Shown here in pieces: positions 12,001-17,070 of a stretch of 58,460 nt of DNA. The notes beneath the pieces are model-generated. The model was not told where the DNA came from and searched no databases. It saw only the letters and a list, made by a program, of their open reading frames with translations. Where the stretch lies: the IMG/VR virus record IMGVR_UViG_3300034073_002726, positions 1-58,460 of that record; one strand, written 5' to 3'. The stretch is from a virus. The position numbers and the translations under genes are program-made. Every line of letters starts with the position of its first letter. Within the stretch, counting starts at the first letter, position 1.

Positions 12001-13115
12001 TTCTCGGTGGCTCGGATGGCGTCGGCGGCTTCCTTTGCGGGGTTAACGGCTGGGTCTAGCGCTGCCGCCTGACCTTCAAGCGGGCCGGTAATACCACCCA
12101 ACAAACCACCAATCGTGCCTTCCATCAGGCCTTGACCTACCACGCCTTGCATACGTCGCTCTGGCGCCAGCACACCGGCGTCCACCGCCGCATCATTGCC
12201 CGCAAAGCGCTCTTGCGCGCCTTGGCCGCCTTCAGTCGCAAATTCTTTGCCAAAACCCTTGGCCACGGAAGACATCACGCCCGATTGAACGGGCTTCTTG
12301 CCAGCGCCAAGCAAGGTGCGCTCAATCGGCCCGGTGGCAGACGCCACACCACCAAGTACACCACCAAGCACCTGCTGCATCGTGCCTGCGCCGCCATACT
12401 CCTGCGCTTGCGCGGCCAGCGCGCGGGCTTCCTCTTCTGGCATGCCTTGCTGTCTGGCGTTCTCGTAGGTTTGCTCGAACTGGGAGCCCTTGACCGCGCC
12501 AACACCCTGCACGGCGCCCAGGCCAATGTTGGTTTTAAAACCAAACTTTGCGGCTTCCTCGACCGCTTGCTTGGCGGCACCGGATGCTAAAAACACATCC
12601 TTGCTCACGCCTGCCGCTTTGGCCGCCTGTGCCAGCTTGAGGGCCTGAGCCACTTTGCCCACACCCAAGGTGGCGAACGATCCCACCCCTTGTGCGATCA
12701 TCTCGGCCGGCTGATCCCACAACATCCCCAGATAGGCCTGCGCCTCATCTAGTTTGCTGCCCGACGCTTCCGCCTCTTTGATGCGGGCCATGCTGGCTTG
12801 CGTCGCGGCCTGAGACTGTGCGCTTTTTTGTGCGAACAAGAACTTTGACGCATCATCCAGCCCACCCGATACAGGGTTGTCCGCGCCCAAAAAGTCGCTG
12901 ATGGACTTGAACGAGCCCAAAGCCCCCTGCCCCAGCGACAAACCCACATCGCCAATGCGGCGGGCTACGCTGGGTTTTTCGGCTGCAACAGGCGCCGCAG
13001 CAGAGGCCGCCACTGGCGCATCAGCAATCCCGGCCCACTCAAAATCGGCAGGATCGGCATCTACCCAACGGGCTTTTTTCTGAGCGATCTGTCCTACTTT
13101 GGGTTTGGTTGCCAT
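1..13115 (-). CDS. Giant polyvalent phage protein (ParB-like, helicase, methyltransferase, PLxRFG); 3' end outside window
   Basis: From ATG 13115 one frame stays open for about 4,371 codons and leaves the window at base 1. Recognisable parts in order (residues from that ATG): a ParB/DdrB-like segment near 850-1030; an SF2 helicase near 1915-2500 with Walker A GTGTGKT at about 1959, a DESH box near 2045 and motif VI QEGRIYRTGQ near 2475; an adenine-methyltransferase-like segment with EPSAGHG near 2615 and NPPF at 2677; a zincin-like HEALGHHG at 3075; and PLARFG at 3728, the signature of PLxRFG phage proteins. The C-terminal part has hydrophobic stretches. Size and make-up match the roughly 4,600-residue virion-associated protein of Bcep22-like podoviruses (family knowledge). 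Ejection with the DNA and protection from restriction are inference. Linkers near 1250-1345 and 1780-1900 are G/Q/A-rich and are overprinted by other genes. Confidence 0.9.
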   Translation of the reverse strand, partial: MATKPKVGQIAQKKARWVDADPADFEWAGIADAPVAASAAAPVAAEKPSVARRIGDVGLSLGQGALGSFKSISDFLGADNPVSGGLDDASKFLFAQKSAQSQAATQASMARIKEAEASGSKLDEAQAYLGMLWDQPAEMIAQGVGSFATLGVGKVAQALKLAQAAKAAGVSKDVFLASGAAKQAVEEAAKFGFKTNIGLGAVQGVGAVKGSQFEQTYENARQQGMPEEEARALAAQAQEYGGAGTMQQVLGGVLGGVASATGPIERTLLGAGKKPVQSGVMSSVAKGFGKEFATEGGQGAQERFAGNDAAVDAGVLAPERRMQGVVGQGLMEGTIGGLLGGITGPLEGQAAALDPAVNPAKEAADAIRATEKLPESGALTKAVNAGVEAKAQAVEAGAPLVDEQAAAEPVPEPVDDPVRDQILALPDGARQDALRAYAVLNRPDAAKGVLQLNRKLLDRLLAENAPPPVLGERLTDTDMGSMLGGGGMAGRADPLAGALGMNNEAQAAAITNVANVAERRPPMPASDAARMLDEARNRGLDLAVAEHPAGGFVLVPPNWVTPDMAAQGEARLNETIARMQQADAAPVERAPRTRTDGVGLDLQTDPVQNYLDNLRGVNTPAARAYVRDFDAGRITPADVQQRMQAEKGLTPEQRLARAASEAPAQTDPVADRLRQAVSQRATPAPTDILNPAGEPFKTRMAADRAAKKTPGAVVPVAGGFVVRPQEPVNVQDVPQAPQVPQAAPAISQPGQAPQAVGAQPAGPAAGVPAAGAGAVEAAGVEAAQAGPVAQSAPADFWSFAKSKGFTPGQIKVGTPEHAALKAEYDSLKGGAAPVLPPLEAPQDVNMQNRDRGRAASVVQMSDIARNPDYMRLGPSRTPDSGAPMVFAVGDDLKDIAPDAYGREDVAVMSDGQRVPFRYAVVDATKVNPSNFADGRRNELFDSTVPGTLKALNNGRTAGIRGAHELGTAGEYVQAMQADTPMHGISPDIIARTPNAALVRVYSDSDNTAGMAAKSQGQGLGMSPAELARQDAPLMDSSVLAVYQPGEVTSAANRDFVRAFIGKLQGAGQDVAGMMTADGQLSQDGRKRIQAALMQAAYGDSDIVEEMFDSTDTDIKAIGEALKTVAGQWANMRDSARLNAINPQTDITDNLLQAIGLIRKARRDGMSLYDLVNQPDLMTGETPAEMTVGMLRLFYSGQYLTRAIGKEKLTQHLADYVQGAMTTSADAGMFGDVVTAGDILATIVNRLNEGQGNAEAQPQEGRGQPAGSVDTGRGPGEGQPGIGGQAAGEGGPGSNQDRGGQPGQNAQAQAQQQDGQGNPGGQEGNGAQAAAAPGGQRGEPEAQAAGVKAEKPKKAAKPKTAKDSKTKAEKPAATPSDAAQQLERDFRTFPTQILNNLLERGEAAKLYKAASVKGSSAFDGLAMDEKAAAYVKYVEQGGKPVEGLPKDYNAWAASQERDAVVRRLRSDRVVRQENGKPFKSKISAQQFQERYDLTGTHEVVQAAGGFELRQLSIAAQAELKRKAEGRENYTEAQAAVAAEMGIGVNEDGEWDVTDAQFDELERRTAARLKGEKAAPPTEPEPLLTAQTPEEIVARQDAAEAAKREQEAADRKAREQERQAEERKRIAQASERAADNFELGQDALDSLTGQTNIFDMPAEAPAPAPAPAVSANTVFTEDAAAKARERLKKKLGRLNSGIDPEMMIDGITLAGYHIEKGARTFAAYASAMLADLGDGVRPYLKSWYMGVKYDPRAASLDGMDSAAAVESADVDAITAQENQDAAGANGSVEPDRGDAAAEPAMGDAVPADARGATRPAGQAGGQATGEGRGRQPRGAGVPTGGPAAGGNRGDFLLPGGNAAADAANVSAGSDFSERGSDIGVDGVSIDPIPAAQVDAVAQTGNDKLSKLERQRAAEKVPVKPGDLDNIKATLPYLLAGQQEDVKKAEDRFAVPDGYGMLFTNGTGTGKTFTGLGVVKRMQRQGKTNTLIVVPDDKIAADWVESGEPLGLKITKLKDTQDAGKGIVITTYANLGENDALARRQWDLVVADESHTLMQSADGKVTTYLANLRAITHHPDGASQRHTMLNRDDLNRQRDLTARIEGNNKILNNLDTMDAMMESVRQENAKLQREADALAAKLREAREAVQAEVDGMQGAKRARLLALSATPFAYEFTVDWANGYLFDYNEGQPSDKTESRGYNQGDNRERFFMQHFGYSMRYNKLTKPDPAKVDTGLLQRNFNGWLRKKGSLSARMLDVPADYDRRFVLVDSGIGNQIDEALNWVSEMAREDANKNGYSALRDVISKKFDFLSRRYLLEAIKATEVIPIVRQHLGLGRKVVVFHDYKKGGGFNPFDIEVPRTLPEDFPEERKADFEAYKEALTEFRSRFKRLVNAPLSDLDSPIEVFKRELPDTMLVNGDEKKADLLERYKRFQDDASGPQVMLVQSAKNKGWSGHDTTGKHQRVLINLGQPTAPTLAIQQEGRIYRTGQVSDAIMRYLNTGTNWEKWTFATTIAGRASTAENLGMGEQARALKDSFISAFEESDTYPPGHEGEGKGGKERDQMANAAITAYDRAKTYYWATQKKNSKTKAQEGVDYFATPEPVGFKMAEWLGLRGGESSLEPSAGHGAIARWLPEISNRTVIEPSTTLRARLAMAMDASKDRIIDGTFEDHNIVNKYDGIAMNPPFGVGGKTAIEHLAKAVKHLRDGGRIAALIPTGPAADKRFDQWMYGETERLSKPIYKHPTLGEIHRGDTVTVEFMGRAIDVVADRVDRAASGDFLRAPGEDRFAGKPLTLAKSIKPGPRVEKFRPADGVYMVAEIKLPQVTFERAGTAVVTRIVILEKQSNKDKAPNARPAIDLSDTKDIGQLFDEIEDISMPPRAMSAEQEAAAQAEREQAEREAKKAERAQAKVEGKPTAPKAPKAANPDAVGTVDRNGAEIITHTTGKGKVLTGIVRTDLLKDEAQKIDPFTFRKDGGWFIREVYLKPEGDSPMMSRGAPGAMNETTVRQVADTIAARWAQAPTIIVVPNMQDMRVPEAARLEDARQRAGGATGSPRGFYYRGQVYLVADGLTSVRDAAETLFHEALGHHGLRAMFGKDLDGILDQIAMARPDLMKPKAEEYGKDLKVQKQRREVAEEVLAELSQVRPDIGFVKRAIAVIRTWLRENVPYFNNLKLTDAEIVNNYIIPARGFVERGRAATVAAPEVQGGFEPAFSLGEDAGKKALAEFAKADELFALPKSGKDTVAGIAADIDSKIAVRVTRLPGETMYTLNHPDFGVARITERTGNPYGPSLYGYNQVDGEITDQITERPGENPEDVDPRTGDVWLDVSLLKPGQGGEKVYAIATNYAHNTGKIFIGDPAGLSTIALRRRLEQMLSSALKFGTTAHLAPHPDQVRGGDGVPPLRWVYGDDVGNVERMIAASVKALDNAMPTSKLIAYDPDRGFYRTDTGRSLARGQLAFVLKRSASEYRLAHGAGAAGQAGWRTIARAALFRHLQTTPIDGARQLPERGSLLARAGEDVSRLGRGRDGGEAFGADERIFYSRTAGSVDDGPGARIGAAIKSITVSNVKQRAGFKLTDYLGIGLQALGRRQIVDIYGDLVPLAEYNRLVQQMEADKNEGGAEADQLVTRWSKLQDESKLADLMHDATLAQIDPAEDLVDGDDKGKYLELRRKYNLLSDDAKKVYADTRDSYKSHHAKVRSAIKERIERSEIKGERKAALLKQMDDEFFKAVKGVYFPLARFGQYAVTVKGPDGKVESVSRAETKAEAEALRNNLLSAFPRDKGFTVGRVMLSKDFIADRDAVGRGFMTELYQVLDKQDMDAAQRAELEDTLGQLYLSSLPDLSWAKHGIHRKGTPGFSQDARRAFAQNMFHGARYLAKLRYSDLMQDELAAMQRHVDDWREVEDFDQNSAQRVVDEMNKRHESLMNPKSNPVSTALTSLGFVFHLGLSPASAMVNLSQTALVAYPIMGAKWGYGKASAALLKASAEAAKGKNDITASLNADELAAYNEAVRAGTIDVTMAHDLAGIAQGEDMGVMWKIRPVMRWASFLFHHAERFNRQVTFVAAYRLAREAGADHKAAFEQATKATYDGHFDYGAANRPRFMQGNVAKVLLLFKQYGQNMVYTLARNAQQAIKGESPEVRAQARKALGGLLATHAAAAGVLGLPMVTTLLAAASMIGGDDDEPWDAKVALQNMLADTLGQKPAEVLAHGLSRLTPWDISGRVGLDRLIFPDVQEGLEGQRLGEAAMAAALGPVAGIGINVLKGLQDMSQGQYARGLEAMMPAALRGPIKAIRYESEGVQDKTGVVIQDEVSLAGVAGQFLGFSPSEVRNATEGKSAIYQQDRALGERRQELLAKAARATMAKDAEARAEAMQEIQRFNQK
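2498..2830 (-). CDS. Nested alternate-frame gene inside the giant gene (110 aa, unknown)
   Basis: This frame begins at codon position 2 of the giant gene and is open for 110 codons from ATG 2830; an in-frame ATG at 2860 is also possible. The product looks like an ordinary soluble protein, acidic and tryptophan-containing (VLWLADNWLSF, EEAFWLGQARMYPGLV), unlike the Arg/Pro/Ser-rich strings typical of shadow frames here. Its codons mostly end in G or C, whereas the giant-gene frame in the same stretch has weaker third-position bias. I see no strong Shine-Dalgarno site. I do not recognise a family. Confidence 0.5.
   Translation of the reverse strand: MTPTEASTEPTPDVLWLADNWLSFSSDPPPSIAWLMEQEQRDKRVGELLREQHYSDTSKPHPLMARGNYPNEEAFWLGQARMYPGLVVAEMEARRLARMSASSTAALQAA
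7409..7783 (-). CDS. Nested alternate-frame gene inside the giant gene (124 aa, unknown)
   Basis: ATG 7783 is preceded by AGGAG (7795-7791) with a 7-base spacer, an ideal ribosome site. The 124-residue product is balanced and helix-rich (RLTPEELPAQLDKLVDKPLE, VVLAYRLVAPLLVETEAI, FQQRKLTQLLKQAM) with strong G/C third-position use. The overlapping giant-gene frame here is a low-complexity G/A/Q/R linker (residues about 1778-1903) just before the helicase. The visible coding signature therefore belongs to the nested frame. No family recognised; the hydrophobic segment near residue 55 is too short for a confident membrane span. Confidence 0.75.
   Translation of the reverse strand: MQQVPMAVWNQIAAMQPLSQPWATLFRLTPEELPAQLDKLVDKPLEKAGADNRVVLAYRLVAPLLVETEAISSYLEETQQPMLRMSLPEVTSVNEAVTLASMEYPLTPFQQRKLTQLLKQAMTS
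9077..9361 (-). CDS. Nested alternate-frame gene inside the giant gene (94 aa, lysine-rich, unknown)
   Basis: ATG 9361 follows AAGGA (9373-9369) with a 7-base spacer. The 94-residue product is basic and helical (ASILGAVLVKASRESGDKQQ, KAGLDLIKIAEANPDKMPRL, KMAKAIQAAKKVMAPKQP). The giant-gene frame across the same bases is a G/Q-rich linker (residues about 1250-1346) between the ParB-like and later segments. The frame relation is the same as for the nested genes at 7409-7783 and 2498-2830. A small basic protein could bind DNA or act as a head-related protein, but nothing here shows that. Confidence 0.7.
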   Translation of the reverse strand: MQKLNPKKAEDNPLAASILGAVLVKASRESGDKQQEKAGLDLIKIAEANPDKMPRLKPNSKMAKAIQAAKKVMAPKQPLPQEDSAANLKHKPQV

Positions 13116-13176
13116 GGGTCGTGTCCTGCGTTGCGCCCGCGCCGGGCCGTAACGGTCACTGTCGCCTGGCTTTCCT

Positions 13177-13187
13177 CGGAGTCAACG
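13177..13187 (-). promoter_or_regulatory. Dispersed phage motif copy 1 (upstream of the giant gene)
   Basis: Core CGGAGTCAACG on the plus strand, read as CGTTGACTCCG on the minus strand, about 60 bases upstream of the giant gene start. It contains TTGACT, a good -35 hexamer, but I see no convincing -10 at the usual distance. Confidence 0.5.
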
Positions 13188-13202
13188 CCAGCGGCGCCAC
13201 TG

Positions 13203-13229
13203 AAAAAACAAAACCCGCCGAAGCGGGTT
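13203..13229 (-). terminator. Rho-independent terminator after the tail gene block
   Basis: On the minus strand a 7-bp stem (AACCCGC/GCGGGTT) with a TTCG loop is followed by TTGTTTTTT. It lies between the stop at 13305 and the giant gene start at 13115, so it should end transcripts of the tail block. The giant gene would then need its own promoter, and copy 1 of the dispersed motif lies just downstream. Confidence 0.8.
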
Positions 13230-13304
13230 GTGATTTGGTGGGTGTAATTGGGCGCCGTCAACGCACCAGGGCCGACTGGTGGGCGCGCAGCTTCTCCACA
13301 CAGG

Positions 13305-15074
13305 TCAACGGCCAAAAACAATACGGCGAATTTCTGCCTTTTGGGCGGTCGGTAGCGAGTCAAAACCCGGCATGTCCTGCACGGCTTGGGCGGCCGATGG
13401 GTCTTTGCTGGCAAGAGCGTCTGACGCCGCTTTGGTGACGGCTGCAATTTTCTGCATTTGTTGCTGTTGCGCAGCCTTCTGTGCAGCTTCGCGTGCGGCC
13501 TTCGCCTTACCAGCCGGGCTGTCTGCGGGCGGAACATATGGAGCAGGAGCGGGCTTTGGACTTGGATTTACCGTATCTGTCTTGCCGCCTGTTGCAGCAT
13601 CTTGCTTGCTTGCGGGCGCTTCCTGCTTCTGCGCCGCAGCCGTCGATACATCCACAATGACCTTGGCTCCGTTGACCACCACGTACTTGAAGGCCATACC
13701 AGATTCCGTATCCACCTGAGTGCGAATACTCTTTGGCGATACTTCAGCCTGCACCATGGCAGCGCGCAACTGGGGCGCGGTCAGCACATTGCCAAACTGC
13801 GCGTTGGTGGAAAACAGGGTGTCCGCCTTGGCCAGCGCCTGTGTGTTGCTGGCCTGGATTTTTTCGGCCTCTTGCGGCGTCGCGGCCGTATCGGCGCTGG
13901 GGAGCAGCTTGCCAAAATCCCCCAGCACCTCGCGCCGCTCCTTCCACCCAGCCGCACCAGCACCCGAGGCTCCACCGGAACCGGAGCCGCCGCCACCATT
14001 TGCCCGCGCTTCCAACGCCCCAAGGCGCCGCTCGGCAATATCCGCATTGCGCTCGGCCACAGCAGTCTTGCGAGCGTCAATGTTGTTCTTGAATTCGTTT
14101 TGGCTCCAGCTATACAGAGCCATCGGGTCATTGAACGAATTGAGCACAGACAAAAGCTGCCCAGTGTCCTTCATGGTGTAGACGGGCAAGGCTCGCCCGT
14201 CCAGACTCTCACGCTGGATCACCAGTTCACCACCAGCCCCGCGCTTCACATCGGTAACACGCGCCCCATCGGGCACGAACTCGTTGTAAAACTCCTTGAC
14301 GGCATCCAGGTCGCCAGAGGCCAACGCAGCCGCAGTCCGCCCCAGCGCCTCTTTGCGCTGCGCCCCCTGCAGTTGAATCTTCACCAGCGACTGCGCAGCG
14401 TAGTCCTTCAGCACCTGCCCGGCCTGGTCAATCTTCCCGGCGCCCATCAGTTGGGCTGCCCGGTACTGGCTGGCAGCCAAGTGGTCATCCACAGTAGGTG
14501 CGCGCTCGGTGCCATCAGGGTTCTTCAATCGCCCCTTGAACCAGTCGCCCACCTGCGCGTCGAGCTTCTCTGCAAACGCCTTATCGTTTTCGGCTTCTGT
14601 CGCGGTTGCATTCTCCCGTTCCCAGCGCTTGTCATCGCGCTCGCCCTGCTTCACCTCACGCTGCAGGCGCATGCCTTGGATGGGGTCATATTTCGAGACA
14701 ACATCGGCCATGGCCTTGAACTTGGCACTGCTCACTTGTTCTGGGGTCATCGTGCCAGGCGTGCGCTTGCCAAGAAGCTCGGTCATGGGCACAGCCGTGG
14801 CAATCTGTTTTGGCTGGGCTGGGCCCATCTCATTTTCGCCAAGTTTTGGCGTGGCCATGTACGCCTTGGCTCCTGTGTCGTAGCCGATCTGTTGCGTCGG
14901 GTCTGCGGCCGCTGCCTGCACCTTGGCGCTTGCATCGTCGCTCAAAAAGTCTGCGTTCACCGGCTGGGCTTTGGAGATTTCATCCAGCTCACGGCGTTGC
15001 CGTGCGTCCCGGTAGGTTTCTATCAAGCCCTGCGCGAACTTCTGGCCCGCTAAAAACTGTTCCGCAAAGCTCAT
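13305..15074 (-). CDS. Phage structural/virion-associated protein (589 aa, unknown)
   Basis: The start ATG overlaps the stop of the preceding gene (ATGA), indicating translational coupling. The 589-residue product is long, helical and polar. A Gly/Ser-rich linker (GGGGSGSGGASG) lies near residue 370 and an Ala/Gln/Lys-rich segment near 540-570, followed by a compact C-terminus. No enzymatic motif is visible. Position between the S74-chaperoned protein and the giant gene suggests an internal or ejected virion protein; that is inference from context only. Confidence 0.75.
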   Translation of the reverse strand: MSFAEQFLAGQKFAQGLIETYRDARQRRELDEISKAQPVNADFLSDDASAKVQAAAADPTQQIGYDTGAKAYMATPKLGENEMGPAQPKQIATAVPMTELLGKRTPGTMTPEQVSSAKFKAMADVVSKYDPIQGMRLQREVKQGERDDKRWERENATATEAENDKAFAEKLDAQVGDWFKGRLKNPDGTERAPTVDDHLAASQYRAAQLMGAGKIDQAGQVLKDYAAQSLVKIQLQGAQRKEALGRTAAALASGDLDAVKEFYNEFVPDGARVTDVKRGAGGELVIQRESLDGRALPVYTMKDTGQLLSVLNSFNDPMALYSWSQNEFKNNIDARKTAVAERNADIAERRLGALEARANGGGGSGSGGASGAGAAGWKERREVLGDFGKLLPSADTAATPQEAEKIQASNTQALAKADTLFSTNAQFGNVLTAPQLRAAMVQAEVSPKSIRTQVDTESGMAFKYVVVNGAKVIVDVSTAAAQKQEAPASKQDAATGGKTDTVNPSPKPAPAPYVPPADSPAGKAKAAREAAQKAAQQQQMQKIAAVTKAASDALASKDPSAAQAVQDMPGFDSLPTAQKAEIRRIVFGR

Positions 15075-16171
15075 GGCGTTTCTCCAACTTGTGTCACTTC
15101 GATACCCAGGGCGCCATAGTCCACAGACATGAAGCCTTCCTCATTGGTGTGCACCGCCGATGGCATCACCTGCAGCACCTCGTCAGCCATCACACCACGC
15201 CAGCGCTCGTGCGGTGCGTCCTTGTAGGCAAACTCGTAGAGGCTCAAGCCGGTGCGCTCGTCGCGGCCCACCAACTCGATGTTTTGTTTCAGGCGGCGGT
15301 CGGAATACTTGCCAATTGCCGCCGCACCAAGCTGCGCACCAGCACCCAGCAGGGCGCCCATTGGGTTGCTCGAAGCCGCAATCTGGTCTTGTTGGTTCTT
15401 GTAGCTGGCCTGCGCTCCGAACATATTGGTGGCGTTCTGCCCCATCTGCCCCGCCATCGTCCCGGCTGCGCCGAACCCGCTGTTCATCCCAGCCAGCCCC
15501 TGGTTGGAAAGATTGATGCCCGAAGCGCCGAACCCAGCGCCAGCCCCGGTGGCCTGCATGCCCATGGCTGGATAGCCAGAAAGCGCATTCGTGGCGCGGT
15601 CGGTCAGCGCGTAACCCTCCGTGCGTGCGCGGTCCCGTGCGCCAGTTCCAGCGGCGGCCAGTGCGGTCGCCTTGGCAATCGCGGTCTGGTTTCCCATTGC
15701 CAGCGCCTTGCCGCTGGAAGGGTTCACGCCCATGCGAGCGAGTGCGCGGCTCTGCTGCCCCTCGGCATTGGCGAACCCCTGATTGACATCGGCCATGGCC
15801 TTGCCAGCCAGCTCGTTGGCCTTGTCCTCGGTGTTGAAGGAGCGCGCATCTTGTGTCAGCGTGTCCTGCATGGTGGTCAGCGCCCCGCGCCGGTCCAGCA
15901 TCCAAGTGCGATCCTCCTGCGACTGGTCGTAGGCCGTGCGCGAGCTGTCCAGACCGAACTGCAACTGCTCCTTTTGCAGGGGCAGCATGTCCTCGGACTG
16001 CTGCATGATGCGCTTGATAACGTCATCCTGAATGCCCATGGAGCGGATTTGCGCCTCAATCAGCCGCGGATCTGGGGGTGGCGCGGAGTTGCCCTTGCCG
16101 CCATACAGCCGCATACCCCCGCCTGGCCTGGGCTCAAAAGCGCCCAGTGGCAACATCAAGTGTTCATACAT
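15071..16171 (-). CDS. Virion protein with C-terminal S74-type intramolecular chaperone
   Basis: The 366-residue product has a helical N-terminal half, then a Gly/Ala/Met/Asn-rich stretch, then a C-terminal region opening with SDRRLKQNIELV and continuing with VMADEVLQVMPSAV. That is the pattern of Peptidase_S74 chaperone domains that trimerise fibres and then cleave themselves off; the Ser and Lys of SDRRLK are the usual catalytic pair. The start overlaps the end of the upstream acetyltransferase-like gene by 8 bases. The N-terminal part resembles no fibre I know, so it may be a virion adaptor rather than a receptor-binding fibre. Confidence 0.8.
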   Translation of the reverse strand: MYEHLMLPLGAFEPRPGGGMRLYGGKGNSAPPPDPRLIEAQIRSMGIQDDVIKRIMQQSEDMLPLQKEQLQFGLDSSRTAYDQSQEDRTWMLDRRGALTTMQDTLTQDARSFNTEDKANELAGKAMADVNQGFANAEGQQSRALARMGVNPSSGKALAMGNQTAIAKATALAAAGTGARDRARTEGYALTDRATNALSGYPAMGMQATGAGAGFGASGINLSNQGLAGMNSGFGAAGTMAGQMGQNATNMFGAQASYKNQQDQIAASSNPMGALLGAGAQLGAAAIGKYSDRRLKQNIELVGRDERTGLSLYEFAYKDAPHERWRGVMADEVLQVMPSAVHTNEEGFMSVDYGALGIEVTQVGETP

Positions 16172-16586
16172 ACCGGCAGTCCTTTCGCCACATCACGTAA
16201 ATCAGCACGTCGCCGCCATCCGGCGCCGCGCCTTTCAAAGTCGCCTCCACCTGGTAGCCAAAGTGCTCATTCAGCCGCCGCGCTGCCAGGTTGGAAGAAT
16301 TCACATAGCCGCTCAGGCGCTGCACCCCGCACACCAGGAATGGGTACGCGAAACCGGCACGCAAGAAATCGCGCGTCATCCAGTGCTGCCCAGGCACGCC
16401 AGCCAGGTGCACCCATATGTTCTGCCCATTGAATCCCTCGTACACGGCAGCCGCTACCAGCTCGCCGTGCTTACGCAGCCCGATACAGCGCATGCCATCG
16501 GAGCGGGCAAGGCCTGGTATCAGGGACTGCACAAAGGGCAGCACCTGGTCCAGGTCGTAATCAAAGGACTGGGATGGAACGAGCAC
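16164..16586 (-). CDS. GNAT-like acetyltransferase of phage type
   Basis: The product (about 140 residues from GTG 16586) contains the pattern GMRCIGLRKHGELVAAAVYEG followed by GVQRLSGYVNSSNLAARRLN and EHFGYQVEATLKG, which reads like the beta-strand, acetyl-CoA loop and C-terminal part of a GNAT fold. GTG 16586 has GAGGG five bases upstream; an in-frame TTG at 16598 is the alternative. Such genes are common beside phage tail genes and are thought to modify host or virion components; the substrate is unknown. A copy of the dispersed motif lies about 57 bases upstream. Confidence 0.7.
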   Translation of the reverse strand: MLVPSQSFDYDLDQVLPFVQSLIPGLARSDGMRCIGLRKHGELVAAAVYEGFNGQNIWVHLAGVPGQHWMTRDFLRAGFAYPFLVCGVQRLSGYVNSSNLAARRLNEHFGYQVEATLKGAAPDGGDVLIYVMWRKDCRYV

Positions 16587-16642
16587 AGGAACCCTCAAAG
16601 TGGCCCGGCTGGGCCTTCGGGTTACTGTGTCCGAGGAATGCT

Positions 16643-16653
16643 CGGAGTCAACG
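16643..16653 (-). promoter_or_regulatory. Dispersed phage motif copy 2
   Basis: CGGAGTCAACG core immediately after the stop of the tail-assembly gene and about 57 bases before the acetyltransferase-like gene. On the minus strand it supplies TTGACT; about 17 bases further is ACAGTA, a weak -10. Confidence 0.5.
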
Positions 16654-17070
16654 TCAGCCAGGCGCCACCGGCCACACGATGTTGAACGGGTCGGACTGCA
16701 GCGTCACATCCCGCAGGGCCTGCCGGTAGATGGCCCACGTCTCTTTGGTTGCTAACGGCACGTCTGGTAGCTGTGTCCAGTCCGATGCGGAGAGCAGAGC
16801 GTTGCGCTGGGAGCGCACCACGGGCCACTGGGTTTGCTCGGTGCGGGGGTCAACCCACTGTTTGGTGGTGTAGTCGAAGATGTGGTGCGCAGAAGGGGGT
16901 GGTGGCTTCAAGATGAATACCTCGCCGTCCCAGTAACTCGGCGCGTTGGGAGGAAGTACCCCTATCAAGCGCAGACACCCTTGTGGCGGCTCAGGCAATA
17001 CCTCCGCTTTTCCATGGCGCACGACTTCGCCATCTGAGGTAACTACGGTGTATTCTCTAATTTCGGTCAT
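16654..17070 (-). CDS. Tail fibre assembly chaperone (APC-like)
   Basis: The 138-residue product ends with RSQRNALLSASDWTQLPDVPL followed by KETWAIYRQALRDVTLQ. This R..RN.LL..SDWTQLPDVPL pattern is typical of phage tail assembly chaperones, normally encoded just after a fibre gene as here. The start codon overlaps the fibre stop (TAATG), so the pair is probably translationally coupled. The N-terminal half is a small beta-rich region with IFDYTTKQWVDPRT, also usual for the family. Confidence 0.85.
   Translation of the reverse strand: MTEIREYTVVTSDGEVVRHGKAEVLPEPPQGCLRLIGVLPPNAPSYWDGEVFILKPPPPSAHHIFDYTTKQWVDPRTEQTQWPVVRSQRNALLSASDWTQLPDVPLATKETWAIYRQALRDVTLQSDPFNIVWPVAPG

Noticed and set aside
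13094-13537. 147-codon minus-strand frame across the terminator before the giant gene
   Set aside because: Arg/Pro/Lys-rich, overlaps the structural gene end, the terminator and the giant gene start; no ribosome site.
13458-15053. Long plus-strand frames over structural genes (13458-15053, 14810-16432, 28148-29515, 29458-30897, 33010-34803)
   Set aside because: Each is opposite a minus-strand gene with recognisable motifs and a Shine-Dalgarno or coupled start; their own composition is shadow-like.
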